This document shows positions 37,199 through 46,711 of a stretch of DNA of 64,000 nt, piece by piece. The stretch is from Kiritimatiellaeota bacterium B1221 (lineage in GTDB: Bacteria; Verrucomicrobiota; Kiritimatiellia; SS1-B-03-39; UBA6053). Under the pieces are notes generated by a model. It was not told the origin of the DNA, did no database searches, and worked only from the letters and a program-made list of their open reading frames with translations. The stretch is taken from the NCBI GenBank assembly GCA_029269125.1, contig JARHXX010000008.1, positions 62,001 through 126,000 of the forward strand, given 5' to 3'. The translations under genes and the position numbers were made by a program. Positions within the stretch are counted from its first letter, which is position 1; every line of letters begins with the position of its first letter.

Positions 37199-38509
37199 CT
37201 ATTCCTGTAGGCGCTCACCAAGGTCGGGAGTCCCGGCACTTAACCATTCCCCCCCCAGATAAACCGACCCCGCCACACAGCCAAAATCAGCATCCCCCAC
37301 CAGCGCACCGGCCTGTGCACGGGCCTCGTCCAAAGGAAGAATTATCGCCTCAAGCCCCTGTTTTCCCGCAAGCTTTTGAAGTTGCTCAGCCGAAACAGCC
37401 CGCTCTGAATGTAAATTCAGACACACGCATGACAAAATGTGGGGGCGGAGTGTTTCCAGAAACCCTTGCAAATCCTTATCCGCCAGACCCGCAAAAAACA
37501 GGACCCCTTTCGCTTTTTTTCCAAAGAGCTCCTGCAGCAGCTCCCGTAATGCTTTTGCCCCTCCCGGATTATGCGCCACATCCAAAATCAACGGAGGCGA
37601 AACCGACAACACCTGCCCCCGCCCGCGCCAATCCACATTTTCCACCGCCGTTTTCACCCAATTCGCTTCCGGTTCCACCCCCAATAACTCCTGCAACAAT
37701 TCCATCGCAGCCACCGCCGTACATAAATTCTCCAACTGGAATTTTCCCAGCAGCGGGCAACAGATACCTCCATAATCCGCATTCGATCCCGATACGGTCA
37801 CAAATTGCCCCTGCAAAGTCTGCTTGCGACCCGAAAGGGAAACCGCATCGCCCGATGGACGTACCGGACTTTGCATTTTTTCTGCCATTTTCAACAAAAC
37901 CTCTTCAGCTTCAACAGGTTGTGCGCCTATCACCACCGGGCGGCCTGATTTGATAATGCCCGCTTTCTCTCCGGCAATTTCCGCCAGTGTCTCCCCCAGA
38001 AATCCGGTATGATCCAGATCGATTCGGGTAATGACCGACAGCAAAGGCTCCACCACATTGGTGCAATCCAGGCGCCCTCCCATGCCCGTCTCCAAAACCG
38101 CCACCTGCACGCCCGCCCGGGCAAAAGCCAGAAAACTCATCGCAGTCAAGGTCTCAAAAAATGTCGGATGACGCGAAAGCCCGTCTTCAACCGACTGAAC
38201 CTGATTCAACAAATCATAAAACACCTCATCCGACACCTCCATCCCGTTGATGCGAATCCGCTCATTCACCCGAACCAGATGCGGAGAGGTGAACAAACCG
38301 GAAGTCAGACCCAGTGCCTGAACCGCAGATTCCAACAGTGCACACGTACTCCCTTTGCCATTGGTTCCCGCGACGTGCACCGATAAAAACTGCTTCTGCG
38401 GATGCCCTAAAGCCTCGACCAGCTCCCACATGAAGTCCAAACCAGGCTTAATCCCCGCATGGGTCCGGGAAAATAAAGCAGCCAGCCGTTGATCACGTTC
38501 AAAATTCAT
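37199..38509 (-). CDS. folC: Folylpolyglutamate synthase / dihydrofolate synthase
   Basis: FolC adds glutamate to dihydropteroate or folates with ATP. The 436-residue protein has the P-loop GTNGKGST (about 48-55), the TSPHL and RIRING segments, ETGMGGRLDCTN and the DVAHNPGG motif in the C-terminal domain. The ATG at 38509 gives the usual MNFERDQR start; a GTG at 38518 is possible. It is probably the first gene of the run that continues into the MBOAT operon (41-base gap), which would link folate and polysaccharide genes only by position. Confidence 0.95.
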   Translation of the reverse strand: MNFERDQRLAALFSRTHAGIKPGLDFMWELVEALGHPQKQFLSVHVAGTNGKGSTCALLESAVQALGLTSGLFTSPHLVRVNERIRINGMEVSDEVFYDLLNQVQSVEDGLSRHPTFFETLTAMSFLAFARAGVQVAVLETGMGGRLDCTNVVEPLLSVITRIDLDHTGFLGETLAEIAGEKAGIIKSGRPVVIGAQPVEAEEVLLKMAEKMQSPVRPSGDAVSLSGRKQTLQGQFVTVSGSNADYGGICCPLLGKFQLENLCTAVAAMELLQELLGVEPEANWVKTAVENVDWRGRGQVLSVSPPLILDVAHNPGGAKALRELLQELFGKKAKGVLFFAGLADKDLQGFLETLRPHILSCVCLNLHSERAVSAEQLQKLAGKQGLEAIILPLDEARAQAGALVGDADFGCVAGSVYLGGEWLSAGTPDLGERLQE

Positions 38510-38640
38510 AAAAAACACCTACCCCTCCCAATCAAAAATCTCAAATCCCAAATTTCAAATCTCAGACGACAAAGTCGAAACCCTTTTCCCATTCTCATTT
38601 TCCAGGGCTGTGAACTTCAAAATCTAATGTGCCTCCATGC

Positions 38641-38668
38641 TTGATTAAAACAAATCAACGCGTATACG
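38641..38668 (+). promoter_or_regulatory. Promoter of the tRNA-Pro gene
   Basis: TTGATT at 38641-38646 and TATACG at 38663-38668 are separated by 16 bases and lie 9 bases before the tRNA. The match to a sigma-70 promoter is fair and the position is right. Confidence 0.55.
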
Positions 38669-38677
38669 GGTCCCGTT

Positions 38678-38754
38678 CGGAGAGTAACTCAGTCTGGTAG
38701 AGTGCCTGCTTTGGGAGCAGGACGTCGCAGGTTCGAATCCTGTCTCTCCGACCA
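38678..38754 (+). tRNA. tRNA-Pro (anticodon TGG)
   Basis: The 77-base gene folds as a cloverleaf: acceptor CGGAGAG (38678-38684) pairs with CTCTCCG (38744-38750), discriminator A, encoded CCA at the end. The anticodon arm CCTGC/GCAGG holds the loop TTTGGGA with anticodon TGG, and the T arm is GCAGG TTCGAAT CCTGT. The 3' part overlaps, on the other strand, the last codons of the von Willebrand factor A gene. Confidence 0.96.
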
Positions 38755-39273
38755 ACTTTTTCCTCCCGGGTAAAAGAAAGGCTCCCCCTCATATAGCGCG
38801 GCAACCGGATCGACATCGAAGTCGGCTCCGAGAAAGAAAAACTCCCAGCCACATTTGGACTTTTGGTCTTCGATCATCTCTGCAACCTGATCACCACCAA
38901 ACACCTGACTGGCATTTTCCATGCCGTCAGTGAAAACAGTAAAAACCACTTGTCCGGGCCGGTCAGCTGGCGGGGTGGTTTCCAGAATTGTATCGAGATC
39001 CAAAATGCATGATCCCAACGCATCGTAGAGGGCCGTTCCCCCCCGGGGAACAAAATCATCCAACTTCATCACCGGTACCTGCCCCAGCCGCAACCGGTCA
39101 TAGGTGCTGAACACCCCGTCACCGAATTGCCGAAGCGTAAAAATCACATCCCCTTGTTCTTTTTTCAGATTTTGAATAAAACGATTCACCGCCTCAACAG
39201 TTCCCCTGCGTATACACGCCATACTGCCGGAACAGTCCATAATCATCCAAATTTCGATAAGATCATTCTTCAT
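38689..39273 (-). CDS. von Willebrand factor A domain protein running into tRNA-Pro, probably truncated
   Basis: The 194-residue protein has a clear vWA fold with MIDAS motif MDCSGSMAC (about 12-20), a TALYDALG segment and TDGMENAS. It resembles single-domain vWA proteins of about 210-230 residues that end in a helix after the WEFLFLGA strand; here that strand is WEFFFLGA and the remaining 30 residues diverge. The last 20 (SERQDSNLRRPAPKAGTLPD) are simply the antisense of tRNA-Pro. So the natural end has probably been lost, perhaps by integration or deletion at the tRNA. A WYL regulator gene is divergent from it. Confidence 0.78.
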   Translation of the reverse strand: MKNDLIEIWMIMDCSGSMACIRRGTVEAVNRFIQNLKKEQGDVIFTLRQFGDGVFSTYDRLRLGQVPVMKLDDFVPRGGTALYDALGSCILDLDTILETTPPADRPGQVVFTVFTDGMENASQVFGGDQVAEMIEDQKSKCGWEFFFLGADFDVDPVAALYEGEPFFYPGGKSWSERQDSNLRRPAPKAGTLPD

Positions 39274-39522
39274 ACTTTCCTCTTGAGTTGATTCAGATTT
39301 TCACAAGCTAACACAGAGGGTAGGACAACGACGGTACGAGCAGGGCATCGAACCTGAAAGCGACAAAAGGGAAGAGAATAAACTGTGAACACCTTCAGAA
39401 TTGGAGAGAGCCTCATATCCAGACTGATTAAAATCCCCTCCACTAATTGCGAAATGGATTTAGGAAGCGCGGCGCTTAATTTGCTATTGACGCCCACTGC
39501 AATTTGCTTGAATACCTTTGGT

Positions 39523-40515
39523 ATGAGCACACCCCGCACCGGTCAAACCCGCCGTCCCCTCGCCCGTATCCACTTAATTCATGAGGAACTTTCGGCCGAT
39601 CGTTTTCCGAACTGCAGCACCCTGGCCAACAAGCTGGAAGTATCCACCAAAACCATTCAGCGCGATTTGGATTTTATGCGGGATGAATTTGGTATGCCCC
39701 TGGAATACGATCCTGTACAAAACGGGTTTCATTACACCGCGTCCGTAGAGGCCTTTCCGCCCCTGCAAATCGGTGTCGAAGAATTGATGTCTTTGTTTGT
39801 GGCCCGGAAGGTAATGGCGTCCATGGCAGGGACGGCGGTTGAATCCGCTCTGCGCAGCGGTTTTGACCGGTTGGCCCAACATGCCAGCGGATCGGTGAAA
39901 ATCAGCTGGCAGGACCTCGACCGTGCTTTCAGTGTGCATGACAGTGGTTGCATGAATCCGGATCTGGGCCAGATCGAAGTGCTGTCCACCGCCCTGGTGA
40001 AACGCCGTAAACTTTTCTTCCGCTACACCAACGCCAAAAACAACCGGACCAAAGCCCGCACGGTGCGCCCTCTTCATCTTTCCCAGATGAAAGGCGGCTG
40101 GTACCTCTTTGCCTGGGATGAAGGCGCCAAAGATATCCGCATCTTCGCCCTCCCCCGCATTCAGGAATTGGAAATTCTTCGCGACCACTTTCAGGATCCT
40201 GTCGATTTTAATTTGGACGAATACCTCAAAGGCAGCATGGGACTCATCACTTCTCCGGAGGCACCCGAGCAAAAAGTAGTGATTCGCTTTACCGGCTATG
40301 CCGCCACCCTGGTTGCGGAACGAAGCTGGCATGAGAGTCAGCAGGTAAAACGAAACACCGACGGCAGCCTGCACCTGACCCTCCACCTCCAACACACGGA
40401 CAACATTCCGGGCTGGGTGCTGAGCTGGGGCGGAAAAGCCGAGGTGTTATCCCCGGCAGATCTCCGCAAAGAAGTCGCAAAGCAGGCCCGGCAAATCAGC
40501 GGGCTGCACCGCTAA
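39523..40515 (+). CDS. HTH-WYL domain transcriptional regulator (YafY-like)
   Basis: The 330-residue protein has an N-terminal helix-turn-helix (about 15-60, CSTLANKLEVSTKTIQRDLDFM) and a central WYL domain (about 150-235) with the GGWYLFAWDE motif, then a WCX-like C-terminal part. Such regulators sense nucleic-acid or nucleotide ligands. ATG at 39523 (MSTPRTGQ) gives the usual length; an in-frame upstream ATG at 39385 would add 46 unrelated residues. It diverges from the vWA gene across about 250 bases and may control it. It is convergent with the gingipain-like gene. Confidence 0.88.
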   Translation: MSTPRTGQTRRPLARIHLIHEELSADRFPNCSTLANKLEVSTKTIQRDLDFMRDEFGMPLEYDPVQNGFHYTASVEAFPPLQIGVEELMSLFVARKVMASMAGTAVESALRSGFDRLAQHASGSVKISWQDLDRAFSVHDSGCMNPDLGQIEVLSTALVKRRKLFFRYTNAKNNRTKARTVRPLHLSQMKGGWYLFAWDEGAKDIRIFALPRIQELEILRDHFQDPVDFNLDEYLKGSMGLITSPEAPEQKVVIRFTGYAATLVAERSWHESQQVKRNTDGSLHLTLHLQHTDNIPGWVLSWGGKAEVLSPADLRKEVAKQARQISGLHR

Positions 40516-40542
40516 AACCAAATATCCAAATCCGGCAGGGCG

Positions 40543-43500
40543 CTACTCCGCTTCCGTAACTTTGACCTGAATAAAGCCCGTTTCAATTCCCGGAATGGCC
40601 GGGGTCACCCGAAAACTTCGGTACTCCCAATCCGGTCCCTCGGTCTCATCATAATCACCCAGCGCTGGCATGGAGGTACTTGCTGACGCCGGCAGCTCTT
40701 CCAGGGTGAGGTCTCCGGATAAATTCGACAGATCACTGCCGGCAATAATTTGATATACCAGACCGTCGATGGGTGCAGAGGTCGGCGGATTTCCACTGAA
40801 CACCGCCCCGGCCCGAACCGGGAGGGTCAGAGTGAAATATGGAAGATCATTTTCAGAATCTATTTCCATGGAGCCACGCTGTTTGCCCTCAGTACTTCCG
40901 TCACCCATGGGATGGGTGTCGAAGGCGAAATGATACAGGTTGGGTTTTCCGTCACCATTCGCATCATCCGTCAGACCATAATTTCCCAAAGGATCCAAAC
41001 CGCGGCGTTTCGCCCACGCGTTGGCCGCAGAAGCATCATAGATGTGAATATTGGAAAACGTACCGTTCCCGGTGGGAGCTTCGTCATCGTCATTCACAAA
41101 AAACAAGTATCGGAAAGTACCGGTGTAAAATTCCCCCACATGGATCACGTAACGCTTGGTATTGGGAGCACGGGTTCCGTAGCTTTCAAGCTGCTCACTG
41201 GTACTCCACACATCCTCTCCATACACTTGAAAAGTGTTGTCCGCACTTATCTCGGTATCGTCGTCAAAACCGATACCATGAATTTCGCCTTCAAACGAAC
41301 TGCTGAAATCAAATTCCAACACTGTATCAGCGGTGATCTCAATGCTGGTAAGATCCACCATTTGCCAACCGTTCCCGTCGATGGTGACCGTTCGCCCGCC
41401 GAGAATCGTCACTTCCGGATCTTCGTTTTGACTACCGCCATAGGGCCCGACAGGAAACGACCTGATTTCATTAAAAATCCGGACCTTAAGATTCGTGGAC
41501 AGCAATCCCAGTGTCACCGTGGTCACATCGGATTGCAATAACCCGTCATCCGCTTTATAGGTGAACGAATCCACTCCGTCAAAACCGCTTTCAGGCTGAT
41601 AACTGAATGAACCGTCTGCATGGAGCGTTAACGTTCCATGTGACACATCCTCCACCAGCACCGCGGTAAGCGCCTCCCCATTGGCATCCGTATCATTTGC
41701 CAATACCCCGCCGGCGGCATCCACGTTCAGCACCGTGTCCAGGGTCACGATATAAGAATCCAAACTTCCCACCGGGGCTTGTGCGGTGTCAATTTCCGTC
41801 ACCGTCAATGAGACCGTATCCAATCCGGGACCGGTGATCTGAAAGAGAGCCGTCCCCGAACTCAGATCCGCATCATAGGCAGCGTCAAAAGTAATCGTCT
41901 GAAGTCGGCTCCAATTGCCTGAATCAAACTGGAGCGCAGAAGGACTGCCCAGGGTCAGATCCGCATCACCCGACACTTTGGCAAGGGTCAGAGTGAGCGG
42001 TGCATCAGGGGCGGCACTTAAACGTACCCCTATATTCGCGCCCCCCTCTTCATTCACCAGAACATCCGTTTCAGTGACATCAATGAGCGGGTTGCCAGCG
42101 AGGGTGGTGACCGACCCCCGAAAAGAAATATCTTCGATTGCGTCATAATAAACCGGATCGGTAATCTTTCCAACTCCGATCGATTTTGAACTGGCGCCGG
42201 TATGCCAAAAATGCAGCCGGAAATCGACGGATTGACTTTGATTCTGAAGCAATTCTATTCCCGAAAGGTCGCCATGCACCAGCGTTCCGGCATTTCCGCC
42301 GTACCCTTTTCCGGGCACGGAACTCAAATTGAGCGGCACAGTTTCATAGGTGGAAAAACCATCCGTGCTCACCCGCAGTTCAAAAAAGATTTCGCTGCCT
42401 GAATCTCCGCAGATCCCCATGGTGACCTGATCAAGATTTATCATGAAACCCGATTCCGGCGTGACCGTCCATTTGAAATAGTCGTTATTCGGATCCAAGC
42501 TGGAACCAATATATCTTGAAGTATAGGTATCCGTTCCCGGCCAGGCGGATATGATATTGGTTCCGGGCCCACCGGAAATGGCGCTGCTGCCCACATGAGG
42601 CGCGCTGAAAGTTGGCGACTGAGCCGCCGTGGTGCCATCCGGAAATTCCCAGCCCAGCAGACTGTCACCCAATTCATCTGTGGTAAAAGTGACCGTGGAC
42701 GGCTCACTAACGGTCACTCCGTCAAAAAACACGAAAGTAGCCGTATCCGTTCCGGAGGTATCGCGTTTGGAAATATAGTAGGGCTGTCCCTCATACCAGC
42801 GGATCTGACCGTTGTCCGGATTGTCGATCACGATCGGCGTCAGGGTGTCCCCATCCACATCACTTCCGGGAAAATTGAATTTAAGCGGTGTGTTGATCTT
42901 GCCGTTCACCGCAAGATCTTCCGTCACCGGTGGCGTATTTACACTTCCATCATCATAGGCCAACGCGAAGCGCCCCTGGCTTTGGTCTTGATACACACCG
43001 GTCGGAACCGTCACATCCGCCACCGCCCGAACCTGAAACCAGGTTTCAACATCATCCACCGCAACCGCCTCAAAAGTCGTGGTGGTGAGTGGCGTTGTGG
43101 TCAGACGGGTGTACGCACCCAGCCGGTCTTGAGATGCATAAACATGATACCCCACCAGATCCGCCGCAGGTGACGCATTCCAGTTAAGCTGAACATGGTC
43201 GCTGTCGCTGCGGGTAATCGTTAATGAACTGACAGGATCCACGTGTGCGATACGCAAAGTGGGGTCGCCCATTAAATTTGCAGTGACCACAGGATAGGGA
43301 TACTCATCACTGAAGTAATAATAGTCCCGGCTCTGCGTATAAAATGACTGACCGAGATCTGAATTATAGGTAAATGTATACCGCGATTTCAGCAAATCGT
43401 TTTGTGTACTGACCACCGATTCACCAATCGGACGTCCCGCGGCCATCTTATGCAGGTACCACGCGGGCCGTCCGCCCCACAACGCAGTCAACCCCCAGTC

Positions 43501-44691
43501 CGGTTGTGCGAGCATGCCCCGCATATGATTGTTTGAATCCCAAAATTGCAGAATATGACTCCGGAAACAGGCCGTGAAAATAGCCTTCTGAAAGGTATCC
43601 CGGGCCGGTGCCCAGTCAGAAGTACGGTTACCGAAAGCAAACAGATAAGACTCGTCACCGATAATCGTATTCAAGTTTCCGCTGTCGGTCCAGTTCCCAT
43701 CCCCCACCATCGCCTTCAAAACCGTATTGGAAGCATACAGGTAGTGATCATCGCCCACATAATTTTGGTAAGACACATCCCGGTGAAGATTCCGGTACGC
43801 ATGCTCTTTGTGGATGTAATCACGCAGATACTCGACTTCATTCTTTTTGTACGCACTCATGTTGTGAAAGGTGACCCGGCCAGTGGCCAGCTCGATGGAA
43901 GAAGGATAATTACTCGGATCATAGATTCCATCTCCTGCCGTGTAATTGCCGGTGTCGTAGCTGTCATTCCACGCATCCAAATCCGCATAGAACAAATCCG
44001 TCTCATGCGGATGCGAACCGTGTCCATCCGGTCCCAACCATCCTGATTTCACCATCCCCACCGCACCGAAAAGAAACAGACTGTTAATCTCAGGCTTGGC
44101 CTGCACCGCAGCTTGAATCGCTGCCTTTAAGGCCGCCTCATCCCCCGTACCCTCACGTCCCCAATCCAGCCGAATCACTTCCCAGCCATCCCCCACCAGA
44201 CTTAACTCCAGATTTTTGATTTCCTCTTGAAGTTCTGTCGCCCAAGTATCTTCCACCACCAGCAAAACCGCGCCCCGCGTATCCACCAGAGGTTGTCCTA
44301 TGGTCGCCACAAACAGGGCGATCCGGTTACTGGTTCCGCTGGTGACTGTATTAATAAGATCCACACTATACTCATAGGTTTCACCCGCCACCACCGTGGT
44401 ATCGATAAATGGAGGAGATCCGGCCGTGGGATACTCGGCTAAAAGATTCCAGGTCTCAACTCCCGTTTCATCGATTAACCGACGCTTCACCCGAACCGGC
44501 GTGTTGCCTTGGGAATTCCAGTCAATCGTAACCTGGGGAGCAGGTGTCGTCACCACCTCCACATCCACATTGAGGTCAGCAAAAACCCAGAGGGGGCTGA
44601 ACCATGCCAATGAAAGAATGGAGACTAAAAGATTGTGTCGGGGGGAGAGAACGCGCAGTGGGAAGTGCTTATTTTTCATATAATTATTCAT
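40543..44691 (-). CDS. Large secreted gingipain-like (C25) protein with adhesive repeat regions
   Basis: The protein of about 1382 residues has a signal sequence ending near LWVFA, a beta-rich N-terminus, a C25-like caspase/gingipain domain (about 130-480) and FNIII-like, Calx-beta-like and cadherin-like regions (about 490-1100, including a GFDGVDSFTYKADDG repeat). The C25 region keeps the IFTACFRSH cysteine and the terminal MGDPTLRI motif, but the GHG histidine motif is replaced by FGNRTS, so catalysis is doubtful. It has no PEP-CTERM signal. Start candidates are ATG at 44691 and 44679. It is probably a cell-surface adhesin or inactive protease homologue. Confidence 0.68.
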   Translation of the reverse strand: MNNYMKNKHFPLRVLSPRHNLLVSILSLAWFSPLWVFADLNVDVEVVTTPAPQVTIDWNSQGNTPVRVKRRLIDETGVETWNLLAEYPTAGSPPFIDTTVVAGETYEYSVDLINTVTSGTSNRIALFVATIGQPLVDTRGAVLLVVEDTWATELQEEIKNLELSLVGDGWEVIRLDWGREGTGDEAALKAAIQAAVQAKPEINSLFLFGAVGMVKSGWLGPDGHGSHPHETDLFYADLDAWNDSYDTGNYTAGDGIYDPSNYPSSIELATGRVTFHNMSAYKKNEVEYLRDYIHKEHAYRNLHRDVSYQNYVGDDHYLYASNTVLKAMVGDGNWTDSGNLNTIIGDESYLFAFGNRTSDWAPARDTFQKAIFTACFRSHILQFWDSNNHMRGMLAQPDWGLTALWGGRPAWYLHKMAAGRPIGESVVSTQNDLLKSRYTFTYNSDLGQSFYTQSRDYYYFSDEYPYPVVTANLMGDPTLRIAHVDPVSSLTITRSDSDHVQLNWNASPAADLVGYHVYASQDRLGAYTRLTTTPLTTTTFEAVAVDDVETWFQVRAVADVTVPTGVYQDQSQGRFALAYDDGSVNTPPVTEDLAVNGKINTPLKFNFPGSDVDGDTLTPIVIDNPDNGQIRWYEGQPYYISKRDTSGTDTATFVFFDGVTVSEPSTVTFTTDELGDSLLGWEFPDGTTAAQSPTFSAPHVGSSAISGGPGTNIISAWPGTDTYTSRYIGSSLDPNNDYFKWTVTPESGFMINLDQVTMGICGDSGSEIFFELRVSTDGFSTYETVPLNLSSVPGKGYGGNAGTLVHGDLSGIELLQNQSQSVDFRLHFWHTGASSKSIGVGKITDPVYYDAIEDISFRGSVTTLAGNPLIDVTETDVLVNEEGGANIGVRLSAAPDAPLTLTLAKVSGDADLTLGSPSALQFDSGNWSRLQTITFDAAYDADLSSGTALFQITGPGLDTVSLTVTEIDTAQAPVGSLDSYIVTLDTVLNVDAAGGVLANDTDANGEALTAVLVEDVSHGTLTLHADGSFSYQPESGFDGVDSFTYKADDGLLQSDVTTVTLGLLSTNLKVRIFNEIRSFPVGPYGGSQNEDPEVTILGGRTVTIDGNGWQMVDLTSIEITADTVLEFDFSSSFEGEIHGIGFDDDTEISADNTFQVYGEDVWSTSEQLESYGTRAPNTKRYVIHVGEFYTGTFRYLFFVNDDDEAPTGNGTFSNIHIYDASAANAWAKRRGLDPLGNYGLTDDANGDGKPNLYHFAFDTHPMGDGSTEGKQRGSMEIDSENDLPYFTLTLPVRAGAVFSGNPPTSAPIDGLVYQIIAGSDLSNLSGDLTLEELPASASTSMPALGDYDETEGPDWEYRSFRVTPAIPGIETGFIQVKVTEAE

Positions 44692-45030
44692 AATACGCAC
44701 AGTCTTCAAAAACAATCAAAGGTTAAATCATGGCAATCCCTGACTTTTTTCTCCGTCCATTCCATTTAAAAAATCTCAGGGAAAACTTGTAAAATAACGC
44801 ATCGAAACAGCTAAACCGTAGTCTTTGCCCCCCCCCATCGGGAACCCCCAAGTTATAAACCAGTCCCTCTCCCGGAGATTTTGGACATTATCCGGCGATC
44901 CCCGTTTATTTTCACCAAAAATAATTGACTGACTAGTCAGTCTTATGTAACAGTACTTGCAGATGGCAGCGGAACAGTTCGCAAGGGACCCGGATCCCAC
45001 ATACAACCACCGCAGAAATTTAAGGAACAC
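44692..45030. other. Divergent intergenic region holding a TetR operator
   Basis: This 339-base stretch separates the gingipain-like gene from the reductase operon. It contains the palindrome listed separately and no supported gene; a long minus-strand frame here is only antisense to the reductase gene. Confidence 0.7.
44927..44942. promoter_or_regulatory. TetR-type operator palindrome
   Basis: GACTGACTAGTCAGTC is a perfect 16-bp palindrome of the form bound by many TetR-family repressors. It lies 88 bases before the reductase gene start, and the third feature of that operon is a TetR regulator. Autoregulation of the 45031-47668 operon is the natural reading. Confidence 0.78.
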
Positions 45031-46098
45031 ATGAAACAAATCGATAAAGCAGCCCCGGTCATGATCACCGGCGCTACCGGATACGTTGCCGGATGGATTG
45101 TCAAAAAACTGCTCGACGAAGGCTTCACCGTGCATGCACCTGTCCGGGATCTTGAAAATCCGGACAAAGTAAAATATTTGAATCAACTCGCAGAAGCCGC
45201 TCCGGGCACAATCAAATATTTTAAAGCCGATCTGCTGGATGAAGGGTCTTATACGGAGGCCATGCAGGGATGCGAATGGGTTTTTCACACCGCCTCCCCT
45301 TTCACCATCGAGGTCAGGGATCCCCAAAAAGAACTGGTGGATCCCGCCAAACTGGGAACCCTCAACATTCTGAACCAGGCCAACCAAATCTCCAGCGTCA
45401 AACGGGTGGTGCTCACCAGCAGCTGCGCCGCCATTTACGGAGACAATGCGGATCTCAAAGAAACGCCCAGCGGCATCTTTACCGAAGCCATGTGGAACCA
45501 CAGCTCCTCGTTGACCCATCAGCCTTATTCATATTCCAAACGGGTGGCCGAAATGGAAGCCTGGGAAGTGGCCGACAAACAGGATCGCTGGGACTTGATC
45601 ACCATCAATCCTTCTCTCGTCATCGGACCCGGGATTCATCCCTTTGCCAGCTCGGAAAGTTTTAACATTGTGAAACAATTCGGAGACGGCCGCATGAAAG
45701 CGGGCGCACCCCGTTTGGGTTTGGGGGCCGTCGATGTCCGTGATGTGGCCGACGCTCATATTCAAGCGGCTTTTAGCCCGGAAGCCGAGGGTCGGTACAT
45801 CGTCTCGGCCCACAACACAGACCTGCTCGAATTGGGACGGAGCCTGCTGGATAAATATGGAAACGATTATCCTCTGCCACGCAAAGCCCTGCCCAAGTGG
45901 CTGGTCTGGCTGGTCGGACCCTTGGTAAATAAAACCCTGACCCGCAAAGTGATCAAACTGAATATCGACCTGCCCTGGAAAGCCGATAATTCCAAAGGAA
46001 TCAACGCGCTCGGCCTCAGCTATCGACCGCTAAAAACATCCATGGAAGAAATGTTCCAACAACTCATCGACCACAACCTTATCACGCGTGCTCAATAA
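45031..46098 (+). CDS. NAD(P)-dependent epimerase/dihydroflavonol-4-reductase-like protein
   Basis: The 355-residue extended SDR has the Rossmann motif TGATGYVAGWIVK (about 13-25) and the catalytic YSYSK (Tyr and Lys in SYSKRVAEME) with the upstream SSCAA serine region. It matches the DFR-like reductases that act on aldehydes, ketones or flavonoid-like substrates. No substrate can be assigned. It is the first gene of a three-gene operon with a TetR regulator and a second SDR, behind a TetR-type palindrome, so it is probably induced by a reactive or xenobiotic compound. Confidence 0.87.
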   Translation: MKQIDKAAPVMITGATGYVAGWIVKKLLDEGFTVHAPVRDLENPDKVKYLNQLAEAAPGTIKYFKADLLDEGSYTEAMQGCEWVFHTASPFTIEVRDPQKELVDPAKLGTLNILNQANQISSVKRVVLTSSCAAIYGDNADLKETPSGIFTEAMWNHSSSLTHQPYSYSKRVAEMEAWEVADKQDRWDLITINPSLVIGPGIHPFASSESFNIVKQFGDGRMKAGAPRLGLGAVDVRDVADAHIQAAFSPEAEGRYIVSAHNTDLLELGRSLLDKYGNDYPLPRKALPKWLVWLVGPLVNKTLTRKVIKLNIDLPWKADNSKGINALGLSYRPLKTSMEEMFQQLIDHNLITRAQ

Positions 46099-46111
46099 GA
46101 GGGAGATGCAC

Positions 46112-46696
46112 ATGACCACAAAAGCCCGGGACAAAAAAAACCAACTCATCGAGGCAACCATTGATCTGTTTGCCAAAGAGGGATTCTGGAACACCTCCAC
46201 CGCCCGTATTTCCAAACACGCCGGAGTGGCGACCGGAACCCTGTTCAATTATTTTCCCTCCAAGGAAGCCTTAATCGATGCGGTTTACCTCCATCTCAAA
46301 TTGGAAATGAAAGCATTCATTACCCCCGGCTATCCGGCGGACGAAGGCACCGGTGCCTGCATTGCACATGTTTGGCGACGCTATGCCGAATGGGGCGTCC
46401 ACTCCCCCGTGCACTACCAATTGCTGGAACAGCTTCGCCTCTCCAATCTGGTCAGTCAACAGATCGAGGATCGTTTGATGGAGGAAATTGGCTTCATGCA
46501 CGAACTCATCGAAACCGCCCGGCAACAGGGCCTCTTCGGTGAAGTTTCCCTCGAATTTGCCGGCGCCCTGATTCATGCCACGGTTACAGCCACCATTAAT
46601 GTCGCACTGGCCCATCAGCTCACAGGCCCCGCACTTCAAAAACATATCGCCCAGGGACTCTCCGTCCTGTGGACAGGCATCCAGCCTTCTAAATAA
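46112..46696 (+). CDS. TetR-family transcriptional regulator
   Basis: The 194-residue repressor has the N-terminal helix-turn-helix (about 1-50: ARISKHAGVATGTLFNYFPSKEAL) followed by an all-helical ligand-binding domain. ATG at 46112 with AAGAGGGA 7 bases before is preferred; a GTG at 46088 or ATG at 46106 in frame are alternatives. It follows the reductase gene after 13 bases and precedes a second SDR. It probably binds the palindrome at 44927-44942 and represses this operon. Confidence 0.92.
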   Translation: MTTKARDKKNQLIEATIDLFAKEGFWNTSTARISKHAGVATGTLFNYFPSKEALIDAVYLHLKLEMKAFITPGYPADEGTGACIAHVWRRYAEWGVHSPVHYQLLEQLRLSNLVSQQIEDRLMEEIGFMHELIETARQQGLFGEVSLEFAGALIHATVTATINVALAHQLTGPALQKHIAQGLSVLWTGIQPSK

Positions 46697-46711
46697 AAAG
46701 GAATAAAGAAC

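Noticed and set aside
39270-39539. 89-codon minus-strand frame between vWA and WYL genes
   Set aside because: No motif, and it overlaps the start of the WYL gene and its probable promoter.
44776-45519. 247-codon minus-strand frame
   Set aside because: Most of it is antisense to the DFR-like reductase, which has clear catalytic motifs on the plus strand.
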